From: Microcebus murinus | Taxonomy: Eukaryota > Chordata > Mammalia > Primates > Cheirogaleidae | Length of the DNA stretch: 64,000 nt | Assembly: GCF_040939455.1 (NCBI RefSeq) | Contig: NC_134126.1 | Coordinates: 806,001-870,000 of the forward strand | Direction of reading: 5' to 3' | Part shown: positions 25,705 to 37,498 of the stretch, in pieces | Numbering within the stretch: position 1 is the first letter of the stretch | How the letters are laid out: each line of letters begins with the position of its first letter | Notes under the pieces: generated by a model | Database searches by the model: none | Told to the model about the DNA's origin: nothing | Seen by the model: only the letters and a program-made list of their open reading frames with translations | Program-made: the position numbers and the translations under genes

Positions 25705-27703
25705 AGATCCACACAGCATCGTCTCTGCCCATCTCCCGTGGGTGAGTGGACACAGCCGGATCCGCACAGCGCGCTGCCTGCCCGTCTCCCGTGGGTGAGT
25801 GGACACAGCCAGATCCACACTGCGCCCTGCCTGCCCGTCTGCCGTGGGTGAGTGGACACAGCCAGATCCGCACTGCGCCCTGCCTGCCCGTCTGCCGTGG
25901 GTGAGTGGACACAGCCAGATCCATACTGCGCCCTGCCTGACCGCCTGCCGTGGATGAGTGGACACAGCCAGATCCGCAGTGCGCCCTGCCTGACCGCCTG
26001 CCGTGGGTGAGTGGACACAGCCAGATCCGTACTGCGCCCAGCCTGCCCGTCTGCCGTCGGTCAGTGGACATAGCCAGATCCACACAGCACCGTCTCTGCC
26101 CATCTCCCGTGGGTGAGTGGACACAGCCGGATCCGCACTGCGCGCTGCCTGCTCGTCTCCCGTGGGTGTGTGGACACAGCCAGATCCGCACTGCGCATTG
26201 CCTGCCCGTCTTCCGTGGGTGAGTGGACACAGCCAGATCCGCACTGCACACTGCATGACCGTCTGCCGTGGGTGAGTGGACACAGCCATATCCGCACTGC
26301 GCCCTGCCTGCCCGTCTGCCGTGGGTCAGTGGACATAGCCATATCCACACAGCACCCTCTCTGCCCATCTCCCGTGGGTGAGTGGACACAGCCAGATCTA
26401 CACTGCGCCTTGCCTGCCCGTCTCCCCTGGGTGAGTGGACACAGCCAGATCCCCACTAGGCTCTCCCTGCCCGTCTCCCGTGGGTGAGTGGACACAGCCA
26501 GATCCGCACTGCGCCTTCCCTGCCCGTCTCCCGTCGGTGAGTGGACACAGCCAGATCCGCACTGCGCCCTGCCTGCCCGTCTCCCGTGGGTGAGTGGACA
26601 CAGCCAGATCCGCACTGCGCCCTGCCTGCCCGTCTCCCGTGGGTGAGTGGACACAGCCAGATCCGCACTGCGCCCTGCCTGCCCGTCTCCCGTGGGTGAG
26701 TGGACACAGCCAGATCAGCACTGCGCCCTGCCTGACCGTCTCCCGTGGGTGAGTGGACACAGCCAGATCCGCACTGCACTCTGCCTGACCGTCTGCCGTG
26801 GGTGAGTGGACACAGCCAGATCCGCACTGCGCCCTGCCTTCCCGTCTGCCATGGGTCAGTGGACATAGCCATATCTACACAGCACCCTCTCTGCCCGTCT
26901 CCCGTGGGTGAGTGGACACAGCCAGATCCACACTGCGCCTTGCCTGCCCGTCTCCCCTGGGTGAGTGGACACAGCCAGATCCGCACTGCGCCCTGCCTGC
27001 CCGTCTCCCGTGGGTGAGTGGACACAGCCAGATTCGCACTGCGCCTTCCGTTCCAGTCTCCCGTCGGTGAGTGTACACAGCCAGATCCGTACTGCGCCCA
27101 GCCTGCCCGTCTGCCGTGGGTCAGTGGACATAGCCAGATCCACACAGCACCGTCTCTGCCCATCTACCATGGGTGAGTGGACACAGCCGGATCCGCACTG
27201 CGCCCTGCCTGCCCGTCTGCCGTGGGTGAGTGGACACAGCCAGATCCGCACTGCGCCCTGCCTGACCGTCTGCCGTGGGTGAGTGGACACAGCCAGATCC
27301 ACACTGCGCCTTGCCTGCCTGTCTCCCTGGGTGAGTGGAGACAACCAGATCCTCACTGGGCCCTGCCTGCCGGTCTCCCGTGGGTGAGTGGACACACCCA
27401 GATCCGCACTGCGCCCTGCCTGCCCGTCTCCCGTGGGCGAGTGGACACAGCCATATCCGCACTGCGCCCTGCCTGCCCGTCTGCCGTGGGTGAGTGGACA
27501 CAGCCAGATCCGCACTGGGCCCTGCCTGCACGTCTGCCGTGGGTGAGTGGACACAGCCAGATCCGCACTGCGCCCTGCCTGCCCGTCTGCCGTGGGTGAG
27601 TGGACACAGCCAGATCCGCACTGCGCCCTGCCTGACCGTCTGCCGTGGGTGAGTGGACACAGCCAGATCCGCACTGCGCCCTGCCTGCCCGTCTGCCGTG
27701 GGT

Positions 27704-29839
27704 GAGTGGACACAGCCAAATCCGCACTGCGCCCTGCCTGACCGTCTGCCGTGGGTGAATGGACACAGCCAGATCCGCACTGCGCCTTGCCTGCCGGTCT
27801 CACGTGGGTGAGTGGACACAGCCAGATCCGCACTGCGCCCTGCCTGCCCGTCTACCGTGGGTGAGTTGACACAGCAAGATCCGCACTGCACCCTGCCTGA
27901 CCGTCTGCCGTGGGTGAGTGGACACAGCCAGATCCGCACTGCGCCCTGCCTGCCCGTCTGCCGTGGGCGAGAGGACACAGCCAGATCCGCACTGCGCCCT
28001 GCCTGCCCGTCTCCCGTGGGTGAGTGGACACAGCCAGATCCGCACTGCGCCCTGCCTGACCGTCTGCCGTGGGTGAGTGGACACAGCCAGATCCTCACTG
28101 CGCACTGCCTGCCCGTCTGCCGTGGGTGAGTGGACACAGCCAATTCCGCACTGCGCCCTGCCTGACCGTCTGCCGTGGGTGAGTGGACACAGCCAGATCC
28201 GCACTGCGCCCTGCCTGCCCGTCGGCCGTGGGTCAGTGGACATAGCCATATCCACACAGCACACTCTCTGCCCGTCTCCCGTGGGTGAGTGGACAGAGCC
28301 AGATCCACACTGCGCCGTGCCTGCCCGTCTCTTCTGGGTGAGTGGACACAGCCAGTTCCGCATTGCGCCCTGCCTGCCCGTCTCCCGCGGGCGAGTCGAC
28401 ACAGCCAGATCCGCACTGCGCCCTGCCTGCCGGTATGCCGTGGGTGAGTGGACACAGCCAGATCCGCACTGCGCCCTGCCTGCCCGTCTGCCGTGGGTCA
28501 GTGGACATAGCCATATCCACACAGCACCCTCTATGCCCGTCTCCCGTGGGTGAGTGGACACAGCCAGATCCACACTGCGCCTTGCCTGCCCGTCTCCCCT
28601 GGGTGAGTGGACACAGCCAGATCCGCACTGCGCCCTGCCTGACCATCTGCCGTGGTTGAGTGGACACAGCCAGATCCACACTGCGCCCTGCCTGACCATC
28701 TGCCGTGGTTGAGTGGACACAGCCAGTTCCACACTGCGCCTTGACTGCCCGTCTCCCCTGGGTGAGTGGACACAGCCAGATCCGCACTGCGCGCTGCCTG
28801 CCCATCTCCCGTGGGTGAGTGGACACTGCCAGATCCGCACTCTGCCCTGCCTGCCCGTCTCCCGTGGGTGAGTGGACACAGCCAGATCCGCCCTGCACCC
28901 TGCCTGCCCGTCTCCCGTGGGTAAGTGGACACAGCCAGATCCGTACTGCGCCGTGCCTGCCCGACTGCCGTGGGTCAGTGGACATAGCCATATCCACACA
29001 GCACCGTCTCTGCCCATCTCCCGTGGGTGAGTGGACACAGCCGGATCCGCACTGCGCCCTGCCTGCCCGTCTCCCGTGGGTGAGTGGACACAGCCAGATC
29101 CGCACTGCGCCTTGCCTGCCCGTCTCACGTTGGTGAGTGGACACAGCCAGATCCGCACTGCGCCCTACCTGCCCGTCTCCCGTGGGTGAGTGGACACAGC
29201 CAGATCCGCACTGCACCCTTCTTGACCGTCTGCCGTGGGTGAGTGGACACAGCCAGATCCGCACTGCGCCCTGCCTGCCTGTCTGTCGTGGGTCAGTGGA
29301 CATAGCCATATCCACACAGCACCCTCTCTGCCCGTCTCCCGTGGGTGAGTGGACACAGCCAGATCCGCACTGCGCCTTCCCTGCCCGTCTCCCGTCGGTT
29401 AGTGGACACAGAAATATCCGCACTGCGCCCTGCCTGCCCGTCTCCCGTGGGTGAGTGGACACAGCCAGATCCGCACTGCGCCCTGCCTGCCCGACTCCCG
29501 TGGGCGAGTGTACACAGCCAGATCCGCACTGCGCCCTGCCTGCCCATCTGCCGTGGGTGAGTGGACACAGCCAAATCCGAACTGCGCCCTGCCTGCCCGT
29601 CTGCCGTGGGTCAGTGGACATAGCCATATCCACACAGCACCCTCTCTGCCCGTCTCCCGTGGGTGAGTGGACACAGCCAGATCCGCACTGCGCCTTGCCT
29701 GCCCGTCTCACCTGGGTGAGTGGACACAGCCAGATCCGCACTGCGCCCTGCCTGCCCGTCTCCCGTGGGTGAGTGGACACAGCCAGATCCGCACTGCGCC
29801 CTGCCTGCCCGTCTCCCGTGGGTGAGTGGACACAGCTAG
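27704..29839 (+). repeat. 2.1-kb segment, copy 2
   Basis: This is the downstream partner of 19,600-21,735 at a constant offset of 8,104 bp. It keeps small rare changes of its own, such as cggtatgccg at 28,432 and gcgagtgtacac near 29,505. Both of those also appear in the 49-51 kb copy, so this copy is the direct relative of that one. Confidence 0.75.
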
Positions 29840-31096
29840 ATCCTCACTGCGCCCTGCCTGCCCGTCTCCCGTGGGTGAATGGACACAGCCATATCCGCAC
29901 TGCGCCTTGCCTGCCCGTCTCCCGTCAGTGAGTGGACACAGCCAGATCCGCACTGCGCCCTGCCTGCCTGTCTGCCGTTGGTGAGTGGACACAGCCAGAT
30001 CCGCACTGCGCCCTGCCTGCCCGTCTGCCGTGGGTGAGTGGACACAGCCAGATCCGCACTGCGCCCTGCCTGACCATCTACCGTGGGTGAGTGGACACAG
30101 CCAGATCCGCACTGCGCACTGCCTGCCCGTCTGCCGTGGGTGAGTGGACACAGCCAGTTCCGCACTGCGCCCTGCCTGACCGTCTGCCGTGGGTGAGTGG
30201 ACACAGCCAGATCCGCACTGCGCCCTGCCTGACCGCCTGCCGTGGGTGAGTGGACACAGCCAGATCCGCACTGCGCCCTGCCTGACCGTCTGCCGTGGTG
30301 AGTGGACACAGCCAGATCCACACTGCGCCCTGCATGCCCGTCTGCCGTGGGTGAGTGGACACAGCCAGATCCGCACTGCGCCCTGCCTGACCGTCTGCCG
30401 TGGGTGAGTGGACACAGCCAGATCCGCACTGCGCCCTGCCTGACCGCCTGCTGTGGGTGAGTGGACACAGCCAGATCCGCACTGCGCCCTGCCTGACCGC
30501 CTGCTGTGGGTGAGTGGACACAGCCAGATCCGTACTGCGCCCAGCCAGCCCGTCTGCCGTGGGTCAGTGGACATAGCCAAATCCACACAGCACCGTCTTT
30601 GCCCATCTCCCGTGGGTGAGTGGACACAGCCGGATCCGCACTGCGCGCTGCCTGCTCGTCTCCCGTGGGTGTGTGGACACAGCCAGATCCGCACTGCGCC
30701 TTGCCTGCCCGTCTTCCGTGGGTGAGTGGACACAGCCAGATCCGCACTGCACCCTGCATGACCGTCTGCCGTGGGTGAGTGGACACAGCCAGATCCGCAC
30801 TGCGCCCTGCCTGCCCGTCTGCCGTGGGTCAGTGGATATAGCCATATCCACACAGCACCCTCTCTGCCCATCTCCCGTTGGTGAGTGGACACAGCCAGAT
30901 CCACACTGCGCCTTGCCTGCCCGTCTCCCCTGGGTGAGTGGACACAGCCAGATCCCCACTGGGCTCTCCCTGCCCGTCTCCCGTGGGTGAGTGGACACAC
31001 CCAGATCCGCACTGCGCCTTGCCTGCCGGTCTCACGTGGGTGAGTGGACACAGCCAGATCCGCAGTGCGCCCTGCCTGCCCGTCTACCGTGGGTGA

Positions 31097-34000
31097 GTGG
31101 ACACAGCCAGATCCGCAGTGCGCCCTGCCTGCCCGTCTACCGTGGGTGAGTTGACACAGCAAGATCCGCACTGCACCCTGCCTGACCGTCTGCCGTGGGT
31201 GAGTGGACACAGCCAGATCCGCACTGCGCCCTGCCTGCCCGTCTGCCGTGGGCGAGAGGACACAGCCAGATCCGCACTGCGCCCTGCCTGCCCGTCTCCC
31301 GTGGGTGAGTGGACACAGCCAGATCCGCACTGCGCCCTGCCTGACCGTCTGCCGTGGGTGAGTGGACACAGCCAGATCCTCACTGCGCACTGGCTGCCCG
31401 TCTGCCGTGGGTGAGTGGACACAGCCAATCCCGCACTGCGCCCTGCCTGACCGTCTGCCGTGGGTGAGTGGACACAGCCAGATCCGCACTGCGCCCTGCC
31501 TGCCCGTCGGCCGTGGGTCAGTCGACATAGCCATATCCACACCGCACCCTCTCTGCCCGTCTCCCGTGGGTGAGTGGACACAGCCAGATCCACACTGCGC
31601 CTTTCCTGCCCGTCTCCCCTGGGTGAGTGGACACAGCCTGATCCGCACTGCGCCCTGCCTGCCGGTCTCCCGTGGGTGAATGGACACAGCCAGATCTGCA
31701 CTGCGCCCTGCCTGCCCGTCTCCCGTGTGTGAGTGGACACAGCCAGATCCGCACTGCGCCCTGCCTGCCCGTCTCCCGTGGGTGAGTGGACACAGCTAGA
31801 TCCGTACTGCGCCCGGCCTGCCCATCTGCCGTGGGTCAGTGGACATAGCCAGATCCACACAGCACCGTCTCTGCCCATCTCCCGTGGGTGAGTGGACACA
31901 GCCGGATCCCCACTGCGCCCTGCCTGCCCGTCTCCCGTGGGTGACTGGACACAGCAAGATCCGCACTGTGCCTTGCCTGCCCGTCTCACGTTGGTGAGTG
32001 GATACAGCCAGATCTGCACTGCGCCCTGCCTGCCCGTCTCCCGTGGGTGAGTGGACACAGCCAGATCCGCACTGCACCCTGCCTGACCGTCTGCCGTGGG
32101 TGAGTGGACACCGCCAGATCCGCACTGCGCCCTGCCTGCCCGTCTCCCGTGGGTCAGTGGACATAGCCATATCCACACAGCGCCCTCTCTGCCCGTCTCC
32201 TGTGGGTGAGTGGACACAGCCAGATCCACACTGCGCCTTGCCTGCCCGTCTCCCCTGGGTGAGTGGACACAGCCAGATCCACACTGCGCCCTGCCTGCCC
32301 GTCTCCCGTGGGTGAGTGGACACAGCCAGATCCGCACTGCGCCCTGCCAGCCCGTCTCCCGTGGGTGAGTGGACACAGCCAGATCCGCACTGCGCCCTGC
32401 CTGCCCGTCTCCCGTGGGCGAGTGGACACAGCCAGATCCGCACTGCACACTGCCTGCCCCTCTGCCGTGGGCGAGTGGACACAGCCAGATCTGCACTGCG
32501 CCCTGCCTGACCGTCTGCCGTGGGTGAGTGGACACAGCCAGATCCACACTGCGCACTGCCTGCCCGTCTACCGTGGGTGAGTGGACACAGCCAGATCCGC
32601 ACTGCGCCCTGCCTGACCGTTTGCCGTGTGTGAGTCGACACAGCCAGATCCGCACTGCGCCTTGCCTGCCCGTCTCACGTGGGTGAGTGGACACAGCCAG
32701 ATCCGCACTGCGCCCTGCCTGCCCATCTCACGTGGGTGAGTGGACACAGCCAGATCCGCACTGCGCCCTGCCTGACCATCTACCGTGGGTGAGTGGACAC
32801 AGCCAGATCCGCACTGCGCACTGCCTGCCCGTCTGCCGTGGGTGAGTGGACACAGCCAGTTCCGCACTGCGCCCTGCCTGACCGTCTGCCGTGGGTGAGT
32901 GGACACAGCCAGATCCGCACTGCGCCCTACCTGAGCGCCTGCCGTGGGTGAGTGGACACAGCCAGATCCGCACTGCGCCCTGCCTGACCGTCTGCCGTGG
33001 TGAGTGGACACAGCCAGATCCGCACTGCGCCCTGCATGCCCGTCTGCCATGGGTGAGTGGACACAGCCAGATCCGCACTGCGCCCTGTCTGACCGTCTGC
33101 CGTGGGTGAGTGGACACAGCCAGATTCGCACTGCGCCCTGCCTGACCGCCTGCTGTGGGTGAGTGGACACAGTCAGATCCGCACTGCGCCCTGCCTGACC
33201 GCCTGCTGTGGGTGAGTGGACACAGCCAGATCCGTACTGCGCCCTGCCTGCCCGTCTGCCGTGGGTCAGTGGACATAGCTAGATCCACACAGCACCGTCT
33301 CTGCTCATATTCCGTGAGTGAGTGGACACAGCCGGATCCGCACTGTGCCCTGCCTGCCCGTCTCCCGTGGGTGAGTGGACACAGCCAGATCCGCACTGCG
33401 CCTTGCCTGCCCGTCTCACGTGGGTGAGTGGACACAGCCAGATCCGCACTGCGCCCTGCCTGCCCTTCTCCCGTGGGTGAGTGGACACAGCCAGATCCAC
33501 ACTGCACCCTGCCTGACCGTCTGCCGTGGGTGAGTGGACACAGCCAGATCCGTACTGCGCCCTGCCTGCCCGTCTGCCGTGGGTCAGTGGACATAGCCAG
33601 ATCCACACAACACCGTCTCAGCCCATCTCCCGTGGGTGAGTGGACACAGCCGGATCCGCACTGCGCGCTGCCTGCCCGTCTGCCGTGGGTGAATGGACAC
33701 AGCCAGATCCGCACTGCGCCTTGCCTGCCAGTCTCACGTGGGTGAGTGGACACAGCCAGATCCGCACTGCGCCCTGCCTGCCCGTCTACCGTGGGTGAGT
33801 TGACACAGCAAGATCCGCACTGCACCCTGCCTGCCCGTCTCCCGTGGGTGAGTGGACACAGCCAGATCCGCACTACGCCCTGCCTGCCCGTCTGCCGTGG
33901 GCCAGAGGACACAGCCAGATCCGCACTGCGCCCTGCCTGCCCGTCTCCCGTGGGTGAGTGGACACAGCCAGATCCGCACTGCGCCCTGCCTGCCCGTCTG

Positions 34001-35123
34001 CCGTGGGTCAGTGGACATAGCCATATCCACACAGCACACTCTCTTCCCGTCTCCCGTGGGTGAGTGGACAGAGCCAGATCCACACTGCGCCGTGCCTGCC
34101 CGTCTCCCCTGGGTGAGTGGACACAGCCAGTTCCGCACTGCGCTCTGCCTGCCCGTCTCCCGCTGGCGAGTCGACACAGCCAGATCCGCACTGCGCCCTG
34201 CCTGCCGGTCTGCCGTGGGTGAGTGGACACAGCCAGATCCGCACTGCGCCCTGCCTGCCCGTCTGCCGTGGGTCAGTGGACATAGCCATATCCACAGAGC
34301 ACCCTCTATGCCCGTCTCCCGTGGGTGAGTGGACACAGCCAGATCCACACTGCGCCTTGCCTGCCCGTCTCCCCTGGGTGAGTGGACACAGCCAGATCCG
34401 CACTGCGCCCTGCCTGACCATCTGCCGTGGTTGAGTGGACACAGCCAGATCCACACTGCGCCCTGCCTGACCATCTGCCGTGGTTGAGTGGACACAGCCA
34501 GATCCACACTGCGCCTTGACTGCCCGTCTCCCCTGGGTGAGTGGACACAGCCAGATCCGCACTGCGCGCTGCCTGCCCATCTCCCGTGGGTGAGTGGACA
34601 CTGCCAGATCCGCACTCCGCCCTGCCTGCCCGTCTGCCGTGGGTGAGTGGACACAGCCAGATCCGCACTGCGCCTTGCCTGCCCGTCTCACTTGCGTGAG
34701 TGGACACAACCAGATCCGCACTGCGCCCTGCCTGCCCGTCTCCCGTGGGTGAGTAGACACAGCCATATCCGCACTGCGCCCTGCCTGCCCATCTTCCGTG
34801 GGTGAGTGGACACAGCCAGATCCGCACTGCGCCCTGCCTGCCCGTCTCCCGTGGGCGAGTGGACACAGCCAGATCCGCACTGCGCCCAGCCTGCCCATCT
34901 GCCGTGGGTGAGAGGACACAGCCAGATCCGCACTGCGCCCTGCCTGACCGTCTGCCGTGGGTTAGTGGACACAGCCAGATCCACACTGCGCCCTGCCTGC
35001 CCGTCTGCCGTGGGTGACTGGACACAGCCAAATCCGCACTGCGCCCTGCCTGACCGTCTGCCGTGGGTGAATGGACACAGCCAGATCCGCACTGCGCCTT
35101 GCCTGCCGGTCTCACGTTGGTGA
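31097..35123 (+). repeat. About 4.03-4.08-kb (76-77 monomer) unit, first copy
   Basis: Starting from the cgtctaccgtggg and gttgacacagcaag landmarks near 31,080-31,160, the sequence recurs 4,027 bp later from 35,124. After an extra monomer at about 36.4 kb in the second copy, the offset becomes 4,080 bp (77 monomers minus 1). Shared rare features include gtcggccgtgggtcagtcgac, gtgactggacacagcaag and gtgtgtgagtcgac. This older period underlies the younger 3,656-bp duplication further right. Confidence 0.75.
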
Positions 35124-37497
35124 GTGGACACAGCCAGATCCGCACTGCGCCCTGCCTGCCCGTCTACCGTGGGTGAGTTGACACAGCAAGATCCGCACTG
35201 CACCCTGCCTGACCGTCTGCCGTGGGTGAGTGGACACAGCCAGATCCGCACTGCGCCCTGCCTGCCCGTCTGCAGTGGGCGAGAGGACACAGCCAGATCC
35301 GCACTGCGCCCTGCCTGCCCGTCTCCCGTGGGTGAGTGGACACAGCCAGATCCGCACTGCGCCCTGCCTGACCGTCTGCCGTGGGTGAGTGGACACAGCC
35401 AGATCCTCACTGCGCACTGGCTGCCCGTCTGCCGTGGGTGAGTGGACACAGCCAATTCCGCACTGCGCCCTGCCTGACCGTCTGCCGTGGGTGAGTGGAC
35501 ACAGCCAGATCCGCACTGCGCCCTGCCTGCCCGTCGGCCGTGGGTCAGTCGACATAGCCATATCCACACCGCACCCTCTCTGCCCGTCTCCCGTGGGTGA
35601 GTGGACACAGCCAGATCCACACTGCGCCTTTCCTGCCCGTCTCCCCTGGGTGAGTGGACACAGCCTGATCCGCACTGCGCCCTGCCTGCCGGTCTCCCGT
35701 GGGTGAATGGACACAGCCAGATCTGCACTGCGCCCTGCCTGCCCGTCTCCCGTGTGTGAGTGGACACAGCCAGATCCGCACTGCGCCCTGCCTGCCCGTC
35801 TCCCGTGGGTGAGTGGACACAGCCAGATCCGTACTGCGCCCGGCCTGCCCATCTGCCGTGGGTCAGTGGACATAGCCAGATCCACACAGCACCGTCTCTG
35901 CCCATCTCCCGTGGGTGAGTGGACACAGCCGGATCCCCACTGCGCCCTGCCTGCCCGTCTCCCGTGGGTGACTGGACACAGCAAGATCCGCACTGTGCCT
36001 TGCCTGCCCGTCTCACGTTGGTGAGTGGATACAGCCAGATCTGCACTGCGCCCTGCCTGCCCGTCTCCCGTGGGTGAGTGGACACAGCCAGATCCGCACT
36101 GCACCCTGCCTGACCGTCTGCCGTGGGTGAGTGGACACCGCCAGATCCGCACTGCGCCCTGCCTGCCCGTCTCCCGTGGGTCAGTGGACATAGCCATATC
36201 CACACAGCGCCCTCTCTGCCCGTCTCCTGTGGGTGAGTGGACACAGCCAGATCCACACTGCGCCTTGCCTGCCCGTCTCCCCTGGGTGAGTGGACACAGC
36301 CAGATCCACACTGCGCCCTGCCTGCCCGTCTCCCGTGGGTGAGTGGACACAGCCAGATCCGCACTGCGCCCTGCCAGCCCGTCTCCCGTGGGTGAGTGGA
36401 CACAGCCAGATCCGCACTGCGCCCTGCCTGCCCGTCTCCCGTGGGCGAGTGGACACAGCCAGATCCGCACTGCGCCCTGCCTGCCCGTCTCCCGTGGGCG
36501 AGTGGACACAGCCAGATCCGCACTGCACACTGCCTGCCCCTCTGCCGTGGGCGAGTGGACACAGCCAGATCTGCACTGCGCCCTGCCTGACCGTCTGCCG
36601 TGGGTGAGTGGACACAGCCAGATCCACACTGCGCACTGCCTGCCCGTCTACCGTGGGTGAGTGGACACAGCCAGATCCGCACTGCGCCCTGCCTGACCGT
36701 TTGCCGTGTGTGAGTCGACACAGCCAGATCCGCACTGCGCCTTGCCTGCCCGTCTCACGTGGGTGAGTGGACACAGCCAGATCCGCACTGCGCCCTGCCT
36801 GCCCATCTCACGTGGGTGAGTGGACACAGCCAGATCCGCACTGCGCCCTGCCTGACCATCTACCGTGGGTGAGTGGACACAGCCAGATCCGCACTGCGCA
36901 CTGCCTGCCCGTCTGCCGTGGGTGAGTGGACACAGCCAGTTCCGCACTGCGCCCTGCCTGACCGTCTGCCGTGGGTGAGTGGACACAGCCAGATCCGCAC
37001 TGCGCCCTACCTGAGCGCCTGCCGTGGGTGAGTGGACACAGCCAGATCCGCACTGCGCCCTGCCTGACCGTCTGCCGTGGTGAGTGGACACAGCCAGATC
37101 CGCACTGCGCCCTGCATGCCCGTCTGCCATGGGTGAGTGGACACAGCCAGATCCGCACTGCGCCCTGTCTGACCGTCTGCCGTGGGTGAGTGGACACAGC
37201 CAGATTCGCACTGCGCCCTGCCTGACCGCCTGCTGTGGGTGAGTGGACACAGTCAGATCCGCACTGCGCCCTGCCTGACCGCCTGCTGTGGGTGAGTGGA
37301 CACAGCCATATCCGTACTGCGCCCTGCCTGCCCGTCTGCCGTGGGTCAGTGGACATAGCTAGATCCACACAGCACCGTCTCTGCTCATATTCCGTGAGTG
37401 AGTGGACACAGCCGGATCCGCACTGTGCCCTGCCTGCCCGTCTCCCGTGGGTGAGTGGACACAGCCAGATCCGCACTGCGCCTTGCCTGCCCGTCTC
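33842..37497 (+). repeat. 3,656-bp tandem duplication, left copy
   Basis: Every landmark from 33,842 to 37,497 recurs exactly 3,656 bp later (69 monomers minus 1). The stretches compared, including 34,688-36,721 against 38,344-40,377 and 35,112-36,629 against 38,768-40,285, showed no difference by eye in translation. Even the private cagccatatccg change near 37,305 is copied to 40,961, although the older relative near 33,225 reads cagccagatccg. This is probably the youngest event in the window, or else an assembly duplication. Confidence 0.87.
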
Positions 37498-37498
37498 C
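37485..37498 (+). other. Unequal-crossover junction
   Basis: Left of this point the sequence aligns with 33,361-33,417 (offset 4,080). Right of it the sequence aligns with 33,841 onward (offset 3,656). The two parents share tgcctgcccgtctc, so the exchange happened within about 14 identical bases. The partners were misaligned by 424 bp, which is exactly eight monomers. The result is a middle unit lacking the eight monomers present at 33,418-33,841 and again at 41,154-41,577. Confidence 0.8.

Larger units (their letters stand above)
21580..30230 (+). repeat. 8.6-kb duplicated segment, copy 1
   Basis: All landmarks in this stretch recur at a constant offset of 21,456 bp (405 monomers minus 9) in 43,036-51,690. 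Over 28,233-29,780 the reverse-strand reading differs from its copy at 49,689-51,236 at only 1 of 515 codons by eye, and over 26,061-26,654 at 1 of 197. The identity should therefore exceed 99%, though it was not computed. Left of the segment the match continues at offset 21,615, that is with three monomers missing from the second copy, and then at 21,774 back to about 19.68 kb. Confidence 0.85.
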